DNA from: Teredinibacter franksiae
Lineage (GTDB): Bacteria > Pseudomonadota > Gammaproteobacteria > Pseudomonadales > Cellvibrionaceae
NCBI RefSeq assembly: GCF_014218805.1
Contig: NZ_JACJUV010000008.1
Location: 594,207-658,206, forward strand
Direction: 5' to 3'
Length of the DNA: 64,000 nt
In this document: positions 63,527 to 64,000 of the stretch, one piece after another
Layout: every line of letters starts with the position of its first letter
Position numbering within the stretch: the first letter of the stretch is position 1
Translations under genes and position numbers: made by a program
Notes under the pieces: generated by a model
What the model was told of the DNA's origin: nothing
What the model saw: only the letters and a program-made list of their open reading frames with translations
Database searches by the model: none

Positions 63527-64000
63527 TCACTCCCCAAGCCCGGTCATTCGCTGCACAAGGGTACTGGCACGTAACATTTGTACAATTTTCCATTTACTTA
63601 TTGCCGACAAAAATCTTTCTCTATACTGCACAATAAGCAGTTTACTTAACACCAGAACGACAGGAGCCACCACTAGGCTCACGACCAAACTACCCATTGT
63701 TAACGTGTGGTTAAACTGAGTGAGGCGGCCCAAGCCAGAGCTGTAGAGCGACTGCCATAAGGCCTGCGCAGATGGCGCAGAAAGCAGGCTTTCCCCTACA
63801 CCGATGAGCAGTGGGTCGAAAAGCATAGCCAGCCCCGAAAAGAGGGCTACCGCGAGAACAAAGCTGGCGATATTCACACGAAAAAACAGCACAATGAATA
63901 AAATAATGAGATTGTGCAGCCTGTATAGCGGGGTGATGCCCACTATCATGCCAAGCATAATGGCGAACGCTATCTGCCATGGGTTGGTTTCTGAGCTGAT
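63527..64000 (-). CDS. TIGR03546-like membrane protein (start beyond window)
   Basis: The frame is open from the right edge to a stop at 63527, 158 residues visible. There are about four hydrophobic segments, a FFRVN motif, LLIGVGESLL and FNHTLTMGSL, the pattern of TIGR03546 proteins that always neighbour TIGR03545. They probably form a membrane complex of unknown role. The stop lies 5 bp before the start of the broken partner gene, so they were an operon. Confidence 0.75.
   Translation of the reverse strand: MSSETNPWQIAFAIMLGMIVGITPLYRLHNLIILFIVLFFRVNIASFVLAVALFSGLAMLFDPLLIGVGESLLSAPSAQALWQSLYSSGLGRLTQFNHTLTMGSLVVSLVVAPVVLVLSKLLIVQYRERFLSAISKWKIVQMLRASTLVQRMTGLGE

Noticed and set aside
1..64000. 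CRISPR array or tRNA/rRNA genes
   Set aside because: No repeat-spacer pattern or tRNA/rRNA-like sequence was seen; the repeats found are tandem without spacers.

Overview
The window looks like a chromosomal segment of a marine, polysaccharide-degrading gammaproteobacterium of the Cellvibrionaceae type (Teredinibacter, Saccharophagus or Cellvibrio relatives). The basis is a secreted GH5 cellulase with CBM2 and CBM5-like modules joined by very long polyserine linkers, a GH43 arabinanase-like gene, a two-domain SGNH acetylesterase, and a mutS-fdxA-rpoS-nlpD-pcm-truD-ispF-ispD-ftsB neighbourhood in the Pseudomonas/Cellvibrio arrangement. This assignment is inferred from gene content, not from a search.

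Layout. 1-10.9 kb holds a frameshifted GH43 gene, a J-domain protein, RecQ, a tandem SGNH hydrolase, a DUF4156-like lipoprotein pseudogene with two in-frame amber codons, a phospholipase D-family lipoprotein and topoisomerase III. 11.1-13.6 kb is a complete IS66-family element with perfect inverted repeats and an 8-bp target duplication. 14-17.3 kb is a compact five-gene set (haem-oxygenase-like metal oxidase, FeeM-like N-acyl amino acid synthase, CapA-like phosphoesterase, rubredoxin, small membrane protein) that looks like an uncharacterised lipid or small-molecule pathway. 17.5-20.2 kb carries a Rho paralogue without an RNA-binding domain, a Zn-ribbon protein and an MtfA-type peptidase. 20.5-22.9 kb holds a Y1/HUH (RAYT-like) transposase and a decayed IS30 element.

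23.4-30.4 kb is a degenerate chromosomal integron. A 3'-truncated integron integrase gene, still preceded by a near-consensus LexA box, is divergent from a cassette array on the minus strand with five fairly complete attC sites and one partial one. The array has been broken up by an IS1380-family element in the first cassette, a decayed RAYT-like transposase and a cassette-cassette fusion.

30.5-41.1 kb is core genome: mutS, fdxA, a 54-residue PEP-CTERM-like protein, rpoS, nlpD, a DUF368 transporter, pcm, truD, ispF, ispD and ftsB. surE, usually between truD and pcm, is absent. 41.4-51 kb carries a LEA14-like lipoprotein, a 1017-residue GH15-like protein, and a minus-strand set of two spondin-domain proteins, an OmpR/HK two-component pair and a DM13 lipoprotein, then a thioredoxin-fold protein. 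51-57 kb has the GH5 cellulase and an H+-pyrophosphatase. 57-64 kb has a three-gene OmpA-type operon, a recent tandem duplication of an unknown gene, an octanucleotide repeat tract, transposase remnants and a frameshifted TIGR03545/TIGR03546 pair running off the right edge. Several broken genes suggest either ongoing decay or residual sequencing errors; the sequence alone cannot separate the two.
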